From Bacteroidaceae bacterium (GTDB lineage: Bacteria; Bacteroidota; Bacteroidia; Bacteroidales; Bacteroidaceae), in assembly GCA_017448825.1 (NCBI GenBank), contig JAFSKR010000072.1:1-64000 (forward strand): 64,000 bases of DNA, written 5' to 3'. Positions 43,898-52,418 of the stretch are shown here, in pieces; positions within the stretch are counted from its first letter, which is position 1, and each line of letters begins with the position of its first letter. Under the pieces are notes generated by a model, which did not search any database, was not told the DNA's origin, and worked only from the letters and a program-made list of their open reading frames with translations. The position numbers and the translations under genes were made by a program.

Positions 43898-44698
43898 ATG
43901 AATACGCGCGCATACACGGAAACCACTTTTGATGAAAAAGCCGAGGTACCGGTGTCATCAAAATGGATGCTTGGAGTGAGGAAAATGACTGCACCGAAGT
44001 GGACGATTGCAAAAGAAACCGCCACACTGAAATGGGTCGTATTGGGCGTAGTGTTTCTTTGGAGTGTCATGATTCAAGCACAGCAAGTGAGTGTGAGAAA
44101 CAATGTGGTGTATGATGCGGCTTTGACTCCCAATCTTGGATTTGATGTGGCGGTGGATGAGCATTGGTCGGTAGGTGCCAATGTGGGTTTCCGTCCATGG
44201 CCTACCGATGACAACAAAGAGAAAAAATGGCGACATCTGTTGGTCGCTCCCGAATTTCGCTACTGGAATGCACCTCAAAGTGCTTTGCGACTGCCGAAGA
44301 GTGATTCCCTTTATCGGGCACATATGGGGTATTGGGGATTGAACTTGATTTATAGCCACTACAATGTGGGTGGCGTGAAATTTCCATTTGGACTTTATAA
44401 GACGGTGCGTAACCATCGCTTGCAGGGTGACTTGTTTGCTGTGGGTGCTTTCTATGGTCATACATGGCGTCTCAGCCCTTGGCTTCGCTTGGAGGTGGAG
44501 GCTGGTATGGGCTTCGGTTATGCATGGGCAGATAAGTATGACTGCCCTCATTGTGGTGCTTATCTGGGCAAGCACAACAAACCGTTCCTGTTACCTAAGT
44601 TGGCACTGAATCTGGTGCTTGACCACCAACAGAAAGAAGTGGTAGCACCCTCTCCGCCTTTCGTTGCCCCGACAACGCATCAGAATGTGGAAAAGTAA
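43898..44698 (+). CDS. DUF3575-type outer-membrane protein, first gene of the fimbrial operon
   Basis: The protein has 266 residues. An N-terminal extension of about 45 residues precedes a hydrophobic segment ending in a signal-peptidase-like site (LKWVVLGVVFLWSVMIQAQ). The mature part starts VSVRNNVVYDAALTPNLGFDVAVDEHWSVGANVGFRPW, which is characteristic of DUF3575 proteins encoded with Bacteroidales fimbriae, and has further barrel-like strands. A pair of cysteines (DCPHCGAY) is near residue 230. A TTG at 43856 is in frame, but 43898 is the first ATG; the ATG at 43985 would give a shorter, more typical signal peptide and cannot be excluded. The gene is 29 bp from the first fimbrillin. Confidence 0.78.
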   Translation: MNTRAYTETTFDEKAEVPVSSKWMLGVRKMTAPKWTIAKETATLKWVVLGVVFLWSVMIQAQQVSVRNNVVYDAALTPNLGFDVAVDEHWSVGANVGFRPWPTDDNKEKKWRHLLVAPEFRYWNAPQSALRLPKSDSLYRAHMGYWGLNLIYSHYNVGGVKFPFGLYKTVRNHRLQGDLFAVGAFYGHTWRLSPWLRLEVEAGMGFGYAWADKYDCPHCGAYLGKHNKPFLLPKLALNLVLDHQQKEVVAPSPPFVAPTTHQNVEK

Positions 44699-44727
44699 TA
44701 GAAGAATCAATAAAAAAGCATAGAACA

Positions 44728-46500
44728 ATGAAAAGGATTTTAGAACAGAATGCAAAGACACTGCTTTCTTTAGCCATCATGTTGATGGCAATGCTCTTCA
44801 CTGCCTGCTCCAGCAGCGATGACGAGGTGAACGCTGAAGGTTCGCGAGGTGTCGTGAAGGCTGAGTTCACCATTTCTTTCCCCAACAAGGTGGGGTCAAC
44901 CAGAATGAGTGCGGCTACCGTCCAAGCAGCTGGACAGACGTTCAGGGGCATCAAGGATATTGAATTGTATCCGTTCACTACTCAAGCAAGCGGAATTTCC
45001 TCTTCGACAACCATTCCCAGCAAAATTACGCTGGCAGCAGGTGTGGGTACTATAGGAACCACGGGTGCAAGTAGCACGAATGCGAATGAGATTGTCAATG
45101 GATCACTTTTTGCGACCAATAATTCTCATCTCTATCAGAACGTTGACATTCCAGTGGGGACGAGCGCCTTCATGTTCTACGGCGAAGCCATTCCGTCAGC
45201 AGGAGACGATGCCGTCAACGGTGCCCTTACGAAGGTGCAGGCAGCAAGCAGCACGACACTTGATGGGATTACATTCAGCCTCAAGCAGATATGCCCGAAC
45301 AGTGCACTTGGCAATAATGCCGCAACAATAGAAACCTACCTGACAAATATCGCAACTGTAACGGGATGGGCTTCCAGCACTAACGTGTTGCTGCAAAGCT
45401 TGTATCAGTCGTTCATCTCCATGAAAGCCGGTTCATGGGCCAGCATCAAGGGGGCAGTGCAACAACTCTATACATCCTTGAGTGGTAAGACAGATGCTGT
45501 GTCGGTAGCCATCATAGCTGCGATAACTAACGATACATACGTTTCTGCTGTTACTGACGGTACCCTCACATTCGTGGAATTAGGCAACTATCCAGCAGAT
45601 ATCAACCTGCCTGATGGTGCGGCATACTTGACTTGGGATGATACGAACAAAAAGTTTATGGAAGTAGCAGACAATTCTAATACAGGTCTCGATACTACGC
45701 CCATGTCTTCTTACGCTTATCCGGCCCCGCTGTACTATTATGTGCTGAGTAACATCGTGACGGCAGAAACATCGATGGAATCTGTGTACAATGGCACTAA
45801 CACATGGGCAGACATCACAAATGCCTATGGTACGGCCAATACTTCAGTGACAGCCAATACTCGCTCCATCGCCATCAAAGACCAAGTTCAGTATGCGGTA
45901 GGAAGACTTGATGTCACCGTGCAGGCTGATGGAACGAATCTTACCGATAATAAGAAGGATATTGCCGTAGGCACCATCAATTTCCCATTGACGGGTATCC
46001 TTGTTGGTGGGCAGAAACCTGTGGACTACAAGTTCCAGCAAACTGAAGGAACTGCTTATACAATCTATGACAAAGGAGTCTCGGGCATATATCTCACTTC
46101 TGCTAAATCTGCCCCGACCTACACTTTGGTGTTAGAGACGAAGGAGGCAACAGCAGCAGATCAGGCAGACGCAATTGTCAAAATAGCCTTGGAGTTTGAA
46201 AATAAATCTGGTCAAACGATTGTAGGAAACAATAATCAACTGATTTATCCTAATACCAAGTTCTACCTTGTTGGTACGTTAGACCCCTATAAGAACACGA
46301 CCCAAAAGTATTCGGGAACAGAAACCGTGATAAAAAAGGCTTTTGTACAAGATTATACCACTACGGCCAACATGGTGATAAAGAATTTGAAAAAAGCGTA
46401 TAATACGATGCCCGATTTGCAGGCCCCCCAACTGGAAATGGGACTTTCGGTTGATTTAGGCTGGAAAACGGGTATCGAACAAACCATCGAGATTCAGTAA
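44728..46500 (+). CDS. fimbrillin (FimA/Mfa1-type major subunit), paralogue 1
   Basis: The protein has 590 residues with a lipoprotein signal (lipobox FTAC, Cys27). Two beta domains typical of type V pilins follow. Landmarks shared with the genes at 46546 and 49503 are a TRMS/T motif near residue 59, FRGIKDIELYPF near 70, YPADINLPDGAAYLTWD near 290, YAVGRLDVTV near 390 and a closing KKAYNTMPDLQAPQLEMGLSVDLGW. Type V subunits cross the outer membrane as lipoproteins; cleavage after an Arg then frees the groove for the next subunit's donor strand. The conserved Arg in TRMS is the natural candidate for that cut. A repeat of the TAAATGATAAATGA type follows its stop codon. Confidence 0.82.
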   Translation: MKRILEQNAKTLLSLAIMLMAMLFTACSSSDDEVNAEGSRGVVKAEFTISFPNKVGSTRMSAATVQAAGQTFRGIKDIELYPFTTQASGISSSTTIPSKITLAAGVGTIGTTGASSTNANEIVNGSLFATNNSHLYQNVDIPVGTSAFMFYGEAIPSAGDDAVNGALTKVQAASSTTLDGITFSLKQICPNSALGNNAATIETYLTNIATVTGWASSTNVLLQSLYQSFISMKAGSWASIKGAVQQLYTSLSGKTDAVSVAIIAAITNDTYVSAVTDGTLTFVELGNYPADINLPDGAAYLTWDDTNKKFMEVADNSNTGLDTTPMSSYAYPAPLYYYVLSNIVTAETSMESVYNGTNTWADITNAYGTANTSVTANTRSIAIKDQVQYAVGRLDVTVQADGTNLTDNKKDIAVGTINFPLTGILVGGQKPVDYKFQQTEGTAYTIYDKGVSGIYLTSAKSAPTYTLVLETKEATAADQADAIVKIALEFENKSGQTIVGNNNQLIYPNTKFYLVGTLDPYKNTTQKYSGTETVIKKAFVQDYTTTANMVIKNLKKAYNTMPDLQAPQLEMGLSVDLGWKTGIEQTIEIQ

Positions 46501-46505
46501 GCGAC

Positions 46506-46533
46506 GCTTCGCTAAATGATAAATGATAAATGA
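46506..46533 (+). repeat. GCTTCGC-TAAATGATAAATGA repeat after the fimbrillin 1 stop codon
   Basis: It begins 5 bases after the stop codon and runs to just before the next start. The same word, with the same placement, occurs at 51256; a variant is at 49418. Confidence 0.65.
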
Positions 46534-46545
46534 AAGATTTGCGAT

Positions 46546-48285
46546 ATGAAGAAATTTTATGAATATGCCTTGATGGGCGCGATAGTATTCACGGGTGTAA
46601 CAGCTTTTACGTCTTGTTCGTCGGATGAAGAGATAATTGACAATCCCGACTATGACCCCGTTGAGAACACGGTGAAGGCTCATTTGGCTTTCTCTTTGTC
46701 AGAAAACGCACACATCGCTGATACACGTATGACCACTGCGGTGGTGCAGGGACAGACCATCCCAGTGTTCCGTGGAATTCAGGACATCAAACTGATTCCA
46801 TACGAGGCCTTTGTGCCCAGCACGAATCCCGATGTTCTTCCTCTTCGGGACAAAGTTTATACCTTGGCAAATCTCACCGCTTTCGATAATGACGGTAAAC
46901 AGAATGCCAAGGTGTATAACGAACTTGCTATTCCTGTGGGCACAGGTGCATTCATGCTCTATGGACAGGCAATGAAGATGGACGACAAGTTTGAAAATGG
47001 CTCCATCATCGCTCCAGCTGATTTCGTTACGTCTGCTGCCAACTATGCCTTCTCGCTGGAACCCATTTATCCTTCGGGGGCTATCAATGAGCGAGCAAAC
47101 GCTTTGTTGGAATACGTGAAGGGTATCCGTTCCGTCGTGACTGAGGTCACCAATCACACCCTCCATTCTTACCTTGTGGCATTCCAACCTATAGCTGGCT
47201 CTTCTGCCAGCATCGAGGCAGCTGTTCAGGACTTGTGGAACAAGACTTGTGTCATCACAGACGATGCCGCAGGTGTAGCTGCTGTGAGAAACGCCATCAT
47301 TGCGCAAGGAGGTATCACCTATGCTACTATCAGTGAAGACGAGAAAGTGACCCTTATCGATGAGAAAGTGCTGGGTTATCCTGCAAATATCAACCTGCCT
47401 GATGGTGCTGCTTCTATCGACTGGTCGGGTGAAGAACCTGCCATCGTGACAGGAAGCCGTGAGGGATTGTATATGGCATCGCTCAACAGTTACACTTATC
47501 CTGCTGCACTCTACTACCGTGCCAATACCGCTATCGGTGTGTCTGACGATGATAGAGTGTCCGAACGATTCAACGGTAATTCTTGGCAGGAAATTCTGGA
47601 TGGCAACTATTATTCATGGAATAAGAAGGTGACGGGCAACACTCATTCTATCGCCCTGCAAAACCAAATACAATATGCAGTGGGTCGCTTAGACTTGCAA
47701 ATCAAGGCGGCTGCCTCAACGCTCTACGATGCAAAGGGTGAGGCTGTCACTGTCAGCACATCAGGCTTCCCTGTTTCCGCTATCTTAATCGGACATCAGA
47801 AGAGCGTGAACTTCCAGTTCCAACCCATTGAGACATCTTCAGAATACACCATCTATGACAAGGTGATGAACGGCACTCTCGCTGCTACTGCCGAGGTTCC
47901 CACAGGCATCAACCACACGCTGGTGTTGGAGACGGCTGAAGACATGAAACAGGTGAACATCGCTGTGGAAATGACCAACAACACGGGCAAGGACTTTGCC
48001 GGCAAGGATGGCATCGTGCCTGCTGGTGGCAAATTCTACCTCATTGGTGTGCTTGACTTGGAGAAGGAAGGGGAAATGAGCGGTAATGCCAGGAGCAAGA
48101 TATTCGAACAAGACTTCATCACCAAGGTGGTGTTCACCATCACTGAAGGTACACTGGGTACGAACAACACCGGACTGGGTGCTGCCTACAACGTAATCCC
48201 AGACTTGAAGACACCGCAATTGGAGGTGGCTTTCTCCGTCAACCTCGAATGGCAGGAAGGCATCACTTTCATCAAGGACATCTAA
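46546..48285 (+). CDS. fimbrillin (FimA/Mfa1-type), paralogue 2
   Basis: The protein has 579 residues with a lipoprotein signal (MKKFYEYALMGAIVFTGVTAFTSC, lipobox FTSC). It aligns by eye with paralogue 1: TRMTTAVVQGQTIPVFRGIQ near residue 62, YPANINLPDGAASIDW near 282, YAVGRLDLQI near 378 and the ending YNVIPDLKTPQLEVAFSVNL. It is 45 bp from paralogue 1 and 15 bp before the anchor gene. It could be an alternative major subunit or an accessory subunit; sequence alone does not decide. Confidence 0.82.
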   Translation: MKKFYEYALMGAIVFTGVTAFTSCSSDEEIIDNPDYDPVENTVKAHLAFSLSENAHIADTRMTTAVVQGQTIPVFRGIQDIKLIPYEAFVPSTNPDVLPLRDKVYTLANLTAFDNDGKQNAKVYNELAIPVGTGAFMLYGQAMKMDDKFENGSIIAPADFVTSAANYAFSLEPIYPSGAINERANALLEYVKGIRSVVTEVTNHTLHSYLVAFQPIAGSSASIEAAVQDLWNKTCVITDDAAGVAAVRNAIIAQGGITYATISEDEKVTLIDEKVLGYPANINLPDGAASIDWSGEEPAIVTGSREGLYMASLNSYTYPAALYYRANTAIGVSDDDRVSERFNGNSWQEILDGNYYSWNKKVTGNTHSIALQNQIQYAVGRLDLQIKAAASTLYDAKGEAVTVSTSGFPVSAILIGHQKSVNFQFQPIETSSEYTIYDKVMNGTLAATAEVPTGINHTLVLETAEDMKQVNIAVEMTNNTGKDFAGKDGIVPAGGKFYLIGVLDLEKEGEMSGNARSKIFEQDFITKVVFTITEGTLGTNNTGLGAAYNVIPDLKTPQLEVAFSVNLEWQEGITFIKDI

Positions 48286-48300
48286 TCAACAAGTCTTGAC

Positions 48301-49413
48301 ATGAGCACAAGAAAGTCATACGACCTACAACATGAGAAACGCATACCCTTGGTATGTGTTCTTGTGTTGTTGTTTGTACTCATGACAGGCTGCTCCGCCA
48401 TTGATGATGATTTAAGCGACTGCGGGAATGAGCACCAACTGGACTATGAACTCCAACTGGTGACCAATATGAATACCGAACTGCAAACGGAACTGACCAC
48501 ACAGACGGAAGTGGCCATTGCAAATTCCTTACGTTTGCACCTGAACGACATCTTCACTGATTTCGCCCACGATGTGGACTTATCGTTTTACGACACTGAA
48601 GGCGACTCTCTCCGCTTGCAGCATGATGAGCACATCATGGATGCCAATCAAGCCAGTTATACGCTTCACTTGCCCATGCGGAAGTATATGCATCTTGCCG
48701 TTGCCAATGTCGTGGACAATCCGATTGTCGCGCTTGTGAATGACGAACGTTGCCACACGTCTCTGCTTCGTCAGACAGGGAATGGTGGTACTACATCACA
48801 TCGCGACACCATCTCCTCACACACCACGGGCATCTTCACGGCACGCCAGCCAATGGATGTGCTGGAAGGTGTTAACCAGACGTTTAATGTGCACCTCTAT
48901 ATGGCGAACTGTGCCGCAGTGTTGGTGCTTGACCCACGAGGACAGAACATTGATGGTGTACGTGTTTTCAGTACAGGCTTTGCCACGGCTTTCAACATCG
49001 CTGACAGCACCTACATCTATTCAGAAAATCCCCCTATCGTGCGCACAGAGACCATCACACTCGATGAGAGTGCCTTGCAGGCTTTCTGTTCGGTGAACTT
49101 CCCCTCGCGCGTACATTATAATAATAATAACGAGGCAAAAGAGGATACCCGATCCATCATTCAGACTGAAGAACCCTCCATCGTTCCAATAGGTGAAGAA
49201 CCATTTTGGAGTTTTGAAGTTTATATACGTGCTGCCGATGGCACCATCACCCAAACGTGCCTGGGCATCAAGGAGCCACTGCAAGGTGGACAACTGAAAG
49301 TGTTCAAGTGTTGGGTCGATGAACAGGGAGCAGCGAGGACTGATGACCAAGAGGTGGCGGTCAGCGTAAAACTGAACTGGAAAGAAGGTTCTGAATTTAA
49401 TCCAGACCTATAA
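48301..49413 (+). CDS. FimB/Mfa2-type fimbrial anchor lipoprotein
   Basis: The protein has 370 residues with a lipoprotein signal (LVCVLVLLFVLMTGC, lipobox MTGC), then CSAIDDDLSDCGNEHQLDYEL, the acidic start usual in the FimB/Mfa2 family. It keeps NVHLYMANCAAVLVLDP and ends VAVSVKLNWKEGSEFNPDL. Members of this family cap and anchor type V pili in the outer membrane and set their length. Being placed between fimbrillin genes fits that role. A GCTTCGC-headed low-complexity spacer follows the stop codon. Confidence 0.85.
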   Translation: MSTRKSYDLQHEKRIPLVCVLVLLFVLMTGCSAIDDDLSDCGNEHQLDYELQLVTNMNTELQTELTTQTEVAIANSLRLHLNDIFTDFAHDVDLSFYDTEGDSLRLQHDEHIMDANQASYTLHLPMRKYMHLAVANVVDNPIVALVNDERCHTSLLRQTGNGGTTSHRDTISSHTTGIFTARQPMDVLEGVNQTFNVHLYMANCAAVLVLDPRGQNIDGVRVFSTGFATAFNIADSTYIYSENPPIVRTETITLDESALQAFCSVNFPSRVHYNNNNEAKEDTRSIIQTEEPSIVPIGEEPFWSFEVYIRAADGTITQTCLGIKEPLQGGQLKVFKCWVDEQGAARTDDQEVAVSVKLNWKEGSEFNPDL

Positions 49414-49417
49414 AGGA

Positions 49418-49459
49418 GCTTCGCAAAAGGATAAAAGATAAGGATGCTTCGCTAAAGGA
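49418..49459 (+). repeat. GCTTCGC-headed repeat after the anchor gene
   Basis: Two GCTTCGC words, each followed by a short A/G-rich string (AAAAGGATAAAAGATAAGG and TAAAGGAG), starting 5 bases after the stop codon. A degenerate member of the family at 46506 and 51256. Confidence 0.5.
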
Positions 49460-49502
49460 GTGCTGAAGAAAAAAGAAGGGATGAAAAATAACGTATTGTA
49501 CT

Positions 49503-51251
49503 TTGAAGAGTAGGATATACATAATCATATTGACTCTGTTGACAGTTTGTGGATGGCAAAGTTGTTCAACAAGCGATGACGGTGATGCCCCCATCACCCA
49601 CGAGGGTTTCGTGACTGTTGATTTGGCGTTGAATGTATCTACGAATCAGCAAACACAGGACGGCACCCGTATGTCGGCAGACATCGTGCAAGGAGGGACG
49701 ACACCTGCTTATCGTGGCATTCAGGACTTACGGCTCTTCCCTTTTGGTGCTGCTGAATCTGTCAGCAGTTCAGACCAACCGTTGCAAGGTGTTACAGATG
49801 TAACAGAAGGAGAAAAAGTTTCTTCTGACAATCAAAACTATCTGAAAGAGGGTATAGACCTTTATATAGGAACAAAGTCATTTCTTAGTTATGGCAGGGC
49901 TAAAACACAGATAGTCAAGACTGGAGGTGGTGATACGGATGAAATAGCAACCAAATTTAAGAATGGCTCTGTGATTGCCCACTATCCGACAAACATAGCC
50001 AAAGCTGGTGATGTCACTTTCGATTTGGAGCCTATCAAGGCCACAAATACAGCAGATGCCAAGGCTACAGCCATTGCTGAGTCTCTGACAGAGATTGCCA
50101 ATGTCGAGGCTACGGTCGGAGGAGTAACCAAGAGCTGGAAAGACATACCAACAGGAAACCTCAAACTTTATTTCGAGAACTTCACTGGTGGTGGAAATCT
50201 TATCGCTGGTTCCAGTGCAAATGCCCAAAAACTTGTAGCGCAGTTGAACGCGGATCTTGTGAACCTCGTTTTCTCAACAGATGATACAGAAAATCAAGCG
50301 GTAAGGGATGCTATTGTGACAAAAATTGGGACAACGACCATCGAAACTGGTTATCCCGCCAATATGTATCTCCCTGATGGTTCCGCTGTGCTCAAGTGGG
50401 ATGAGACTACTTCAAAGTTTCAGCCAGTTGTCACAAAGTCTTCCACTGATGCGTTGGATATGAACGACCCAAGTCGTTACGTATATCCTGCAGAGTTGTA
50501 CTACTACGGCAATAGTCCTATTAGAACCTCTACGAATAGTCAAAAGGACAAATATACCCAGACATGGGAAAACGTCTTGAATCATTATTCCTCCGCAACA
50601 GAAGTGGCAGTATCCACTCAATCGGTAGCTATTGAGAAGCCTCTCGATTACGGAGTGGCTTGTTTGGTGGCTACCATCGTGAGCAGTAGCGATGAATTAA
50701 AAGATGCTGATGGTAACAATGTGAGTGTTGCCAATTCTGTATTCCCTCTAAAGGCGATTCTGATTGCGGGTCAATTATCTCAAGCCTTTAATTTTGAGCC
50801 AGTTGAAGATGATGAGGACGAACACATCATCTATGACATAGACATCCCCAGTGTGGCACTCTCAACAACAGAATCCACTCCCATCTATACACTGACGTTT
50901 TCGAGCAGGCTCAACAAGCCTGTGAATGTCGTGCTGGAGTTCGAGAATAAAAGCGGAGCACTGTTTCATGGTTACAACGGTGGTATAGTCTATCCCGACA
51001 CCAAGTTCTATTTGGCGGGTAGAATCACACCATCAACGAATGTCAATGAGGACGAACACAAACAGCGGGTGTTCACTCATGACTATCAGACTACGGTTCA
51101 GTTGAAAATAGGCAGTTTGAAGAATGCCTACAATGTGATTCCAGACTTGAAGTCCGCGCAGTATGATGTGGAGGTCGTGAACTTTGGCGTCAAACGATGG
51201 ACTGATGTCAATGCAGACAATCCAGAAAGGCACTCCTTTTATAATTGGTAG
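49503..51251 (+). CDS. fimbrillin (FimA/Mfa1-type), paralogue 3, probable TTG start
   Basis: The protein has 582 residues with a lipoprotein signal (MKSRIYIIILTLLTVCGWQSC, lipobox WQSC). It shares TRMSADIVQGGTTPAYRGIQ near residue 57, YPANMYLPDGSAVLKWD near 282 and KNAYNVIPDLKSAQYDVEVV near the end with the two other paralogues. It departs from them after that point: instead of the SVDLxW ending it has VNFGVKRWTDVNADNPERH. No in-frame ATG lies between the upstream TGA at 49482 and the signal peptide, so translation very probably starts at the TTG at 49503. The different last strand suggests a special position in the pilus, for example near the tip; this is inference. Confidence 0.8.
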   Translation: MKSRIYIIILTLLTVCGWQSCSTSDDGDAPITHEGFVTVDLALNVSTNQQTQDGTRMSADIVQGGTTPAYRGIQDLRLFPFGAAESVSSSDQPLQGVTDVTEGEKVSSDNQNYLKEGIDLYIGTKSFLSYGRAKTQIVKTGGGDTDEIATKFKNGSVIAHYPTNIAKAGDVTFDLEPIKATNTADAKATAIAESLTEIANVEATVGGVTKSWKDIPTGNLKLYFENFTGGGNLIAGSSANAQKLVAQLNADLVNLVFSTDDTENQAVRDAIVTKIGTTTIETGYPANMYLPDGSAVLKWDETTSKFQPVVTKSSTDALDMNDPSRYVYPAELYYYGNSPIRTSTNSQKDKYTQTWENVLNHYSSATEVAVSTQSVAIEKPLDYGVACLVATIVSSSDELKDADGNNVSVANSVFPLKAILIAGQLSQAFNFEPVEDDEDEHIIYDIDIPSVALSTTESTPIYTLTFSSRLNKPVNVVLEFENKSGALFHGYNGGIVYPDTKFYLAGRITPSTNVNEDEHKQRVFTHDYQTTVQLKIGSLKNAYNVIPDLKSAQYDVEVVNFGVKRWTDVNADNPERHSFYNW

Positions 51252-51255
51252 GGGC

Positions 51256-51290
51256 GCTTCGCTAAATGATAAATGACAAATGACAAGGAT
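51256..51290 (+). repeat. GCTTCGC-TAAATGATAAATGA repeat after the fimbrillin 3 stop codon
   Basis: Starts 5 bases after the stop codon; first 21 bases match 46506-46526. Then TGACAAATGACAAGGATAACG continues the low-complexity pattern to the next gene. Confidence 0.65.
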
Positions 51291-51313
51291 AACGAATAAC
51301 GGATAAAGAGGCA

Positions 51314-52408
51314 ATGAAGATGATGCATACATATATTTCTCGGTTGGCAATCCTGCTCGGCATGACGCTCATGCTGTGCTGTGCCTGTTCCAATGACGAT
51401 AGCAGCGAACAGCACACACGGCAAGAACGTGAGTTCCACTTCATACCCTGCTGGCAGACACTTCCCGACATCAATGCCTCTCTCACACGTTCCATCCCCA
51501 CAGGTTATGACCTCTATAGCGGCCAAGACCCAGTCAGCATCCGTGGCTATATCACCACCAGCAACCGCATAGACTTCTATGGCGATTTCACTTATGATGG
51601 GGAGATTTGGTCTTCGAAGGTGCCTATTGACGATGACACTTACTACATCTATGGTCTCATGCCCAGCCTATATGCAGACAACATCTCTGTGAGAACACGC
51701 ACGGGTGATGACTTCGCTAATGGTGCTACGCTCACACTTTCTGGTCTTGATGCAGTGATGGCAGATGACATTTGCATCATCACAGGGGTGGCGAAGAGTG
51801 AGAATAGGGCGGAACCGACGATGGAACTGGGAAAATTTAGTTATACGACCACCACAACAGCGGGTGGGCACAACTATGTTTACCTGTTGCTGGACCACCT
51901 CTATGCCGCCCTTCACTTCAAGATAAGTATCGACAACGAATATAGCAAACTGCGCACCATCAAGGTGAAGTCGATGAAATTGACCCCTGAAGCAGAATCC
52001 TCGACCGCGACGGTGCGCACAGTGGATGCAACGGTGACGCTTACGCCTACCTCTGATGGCAGCACACCAATGGCACTCTCCTTCACCAACCAGACAGGTG
52101 AGGGAAAGGGAATCACTCTCTATCCTGAGAATCCAACGGAGGCAAAAGATTTCTATGCCTACATAGCACCGCTGACCACGACTGCCTCCAACAGACGTTT
52201 CCTTCTGGAATGCACATACGATGTGTATGACAGCAAGGGCACCCTTTTGGTTAGAGAAAATGAAACGTCAAAGAACTACTTGACTCTCAATAGCAACACA
52301 CTTTTGTCGGGTGAAAGATACATGGTTGAAATAACCGTGATTCCTACATACCTCTATGTACTTTCCGACCCCGATTTGGACAATCCAACGTTTATCCTAA
52401 GTAATTGA
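51314..52408 (+). CDS. fimbrillin-like lipoprotein, probable accessory or tip subunit
   Basis: The protein has 364 residues with a lipoprotein signal (LAILLGMTLMLCCAC, lipobox CCAC). The sequence pattern (FHFIPCWQT ... IRGYITTSNRIDFYGDFTYDG ... YYIYGLMPS ... HLYAALHFKISID) is that of Mfa-like / fimbrillin-A-associated proteins: a strand-rich N-terminal domain and a C-terminal domain ending in YMVEITVIPTYLYV. It lacks the TRMS motif of the three fimbrillins. In type V pilus operons such proteins follow the anchor gene and often form the tip complex. The giant gene starts 10 bp downstream, which suggests coupled expression. Confidence 0.75.
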   Translation: MKMMHTYISRLAILLGMTLMLCCACSNDDSSEQHTRQEREFHFIPCWQTLPDINASLTRSIPTGYDLYSGQDPVSIRGYITTSNRIDFYGDFTYDGEIWSSKVPIDDDTYYIYGLMPSLYADNISVRTRTGDDFANGATLTLSGLDAVMADDICIITGVAKSENRAEPTMELGKFSYTTTTTAGGHNYVYLLLDHLYAALHFKISIDNEYSKLRTIKVKSMKLTPEAESSTATVRTVDATVTLTPTSDGSTPMALSFTNQTGEGKGITLYPENPTEAKDFYAYIAPLTTTASNRRFLLECTYDVYDSKGTLLVRENETSKNYLTLNSNTLLSGERYMVEITVIPTYLYVLSDPDLDNPTFILSN

Positions 52409-52418
52409 AGAATAAGCT

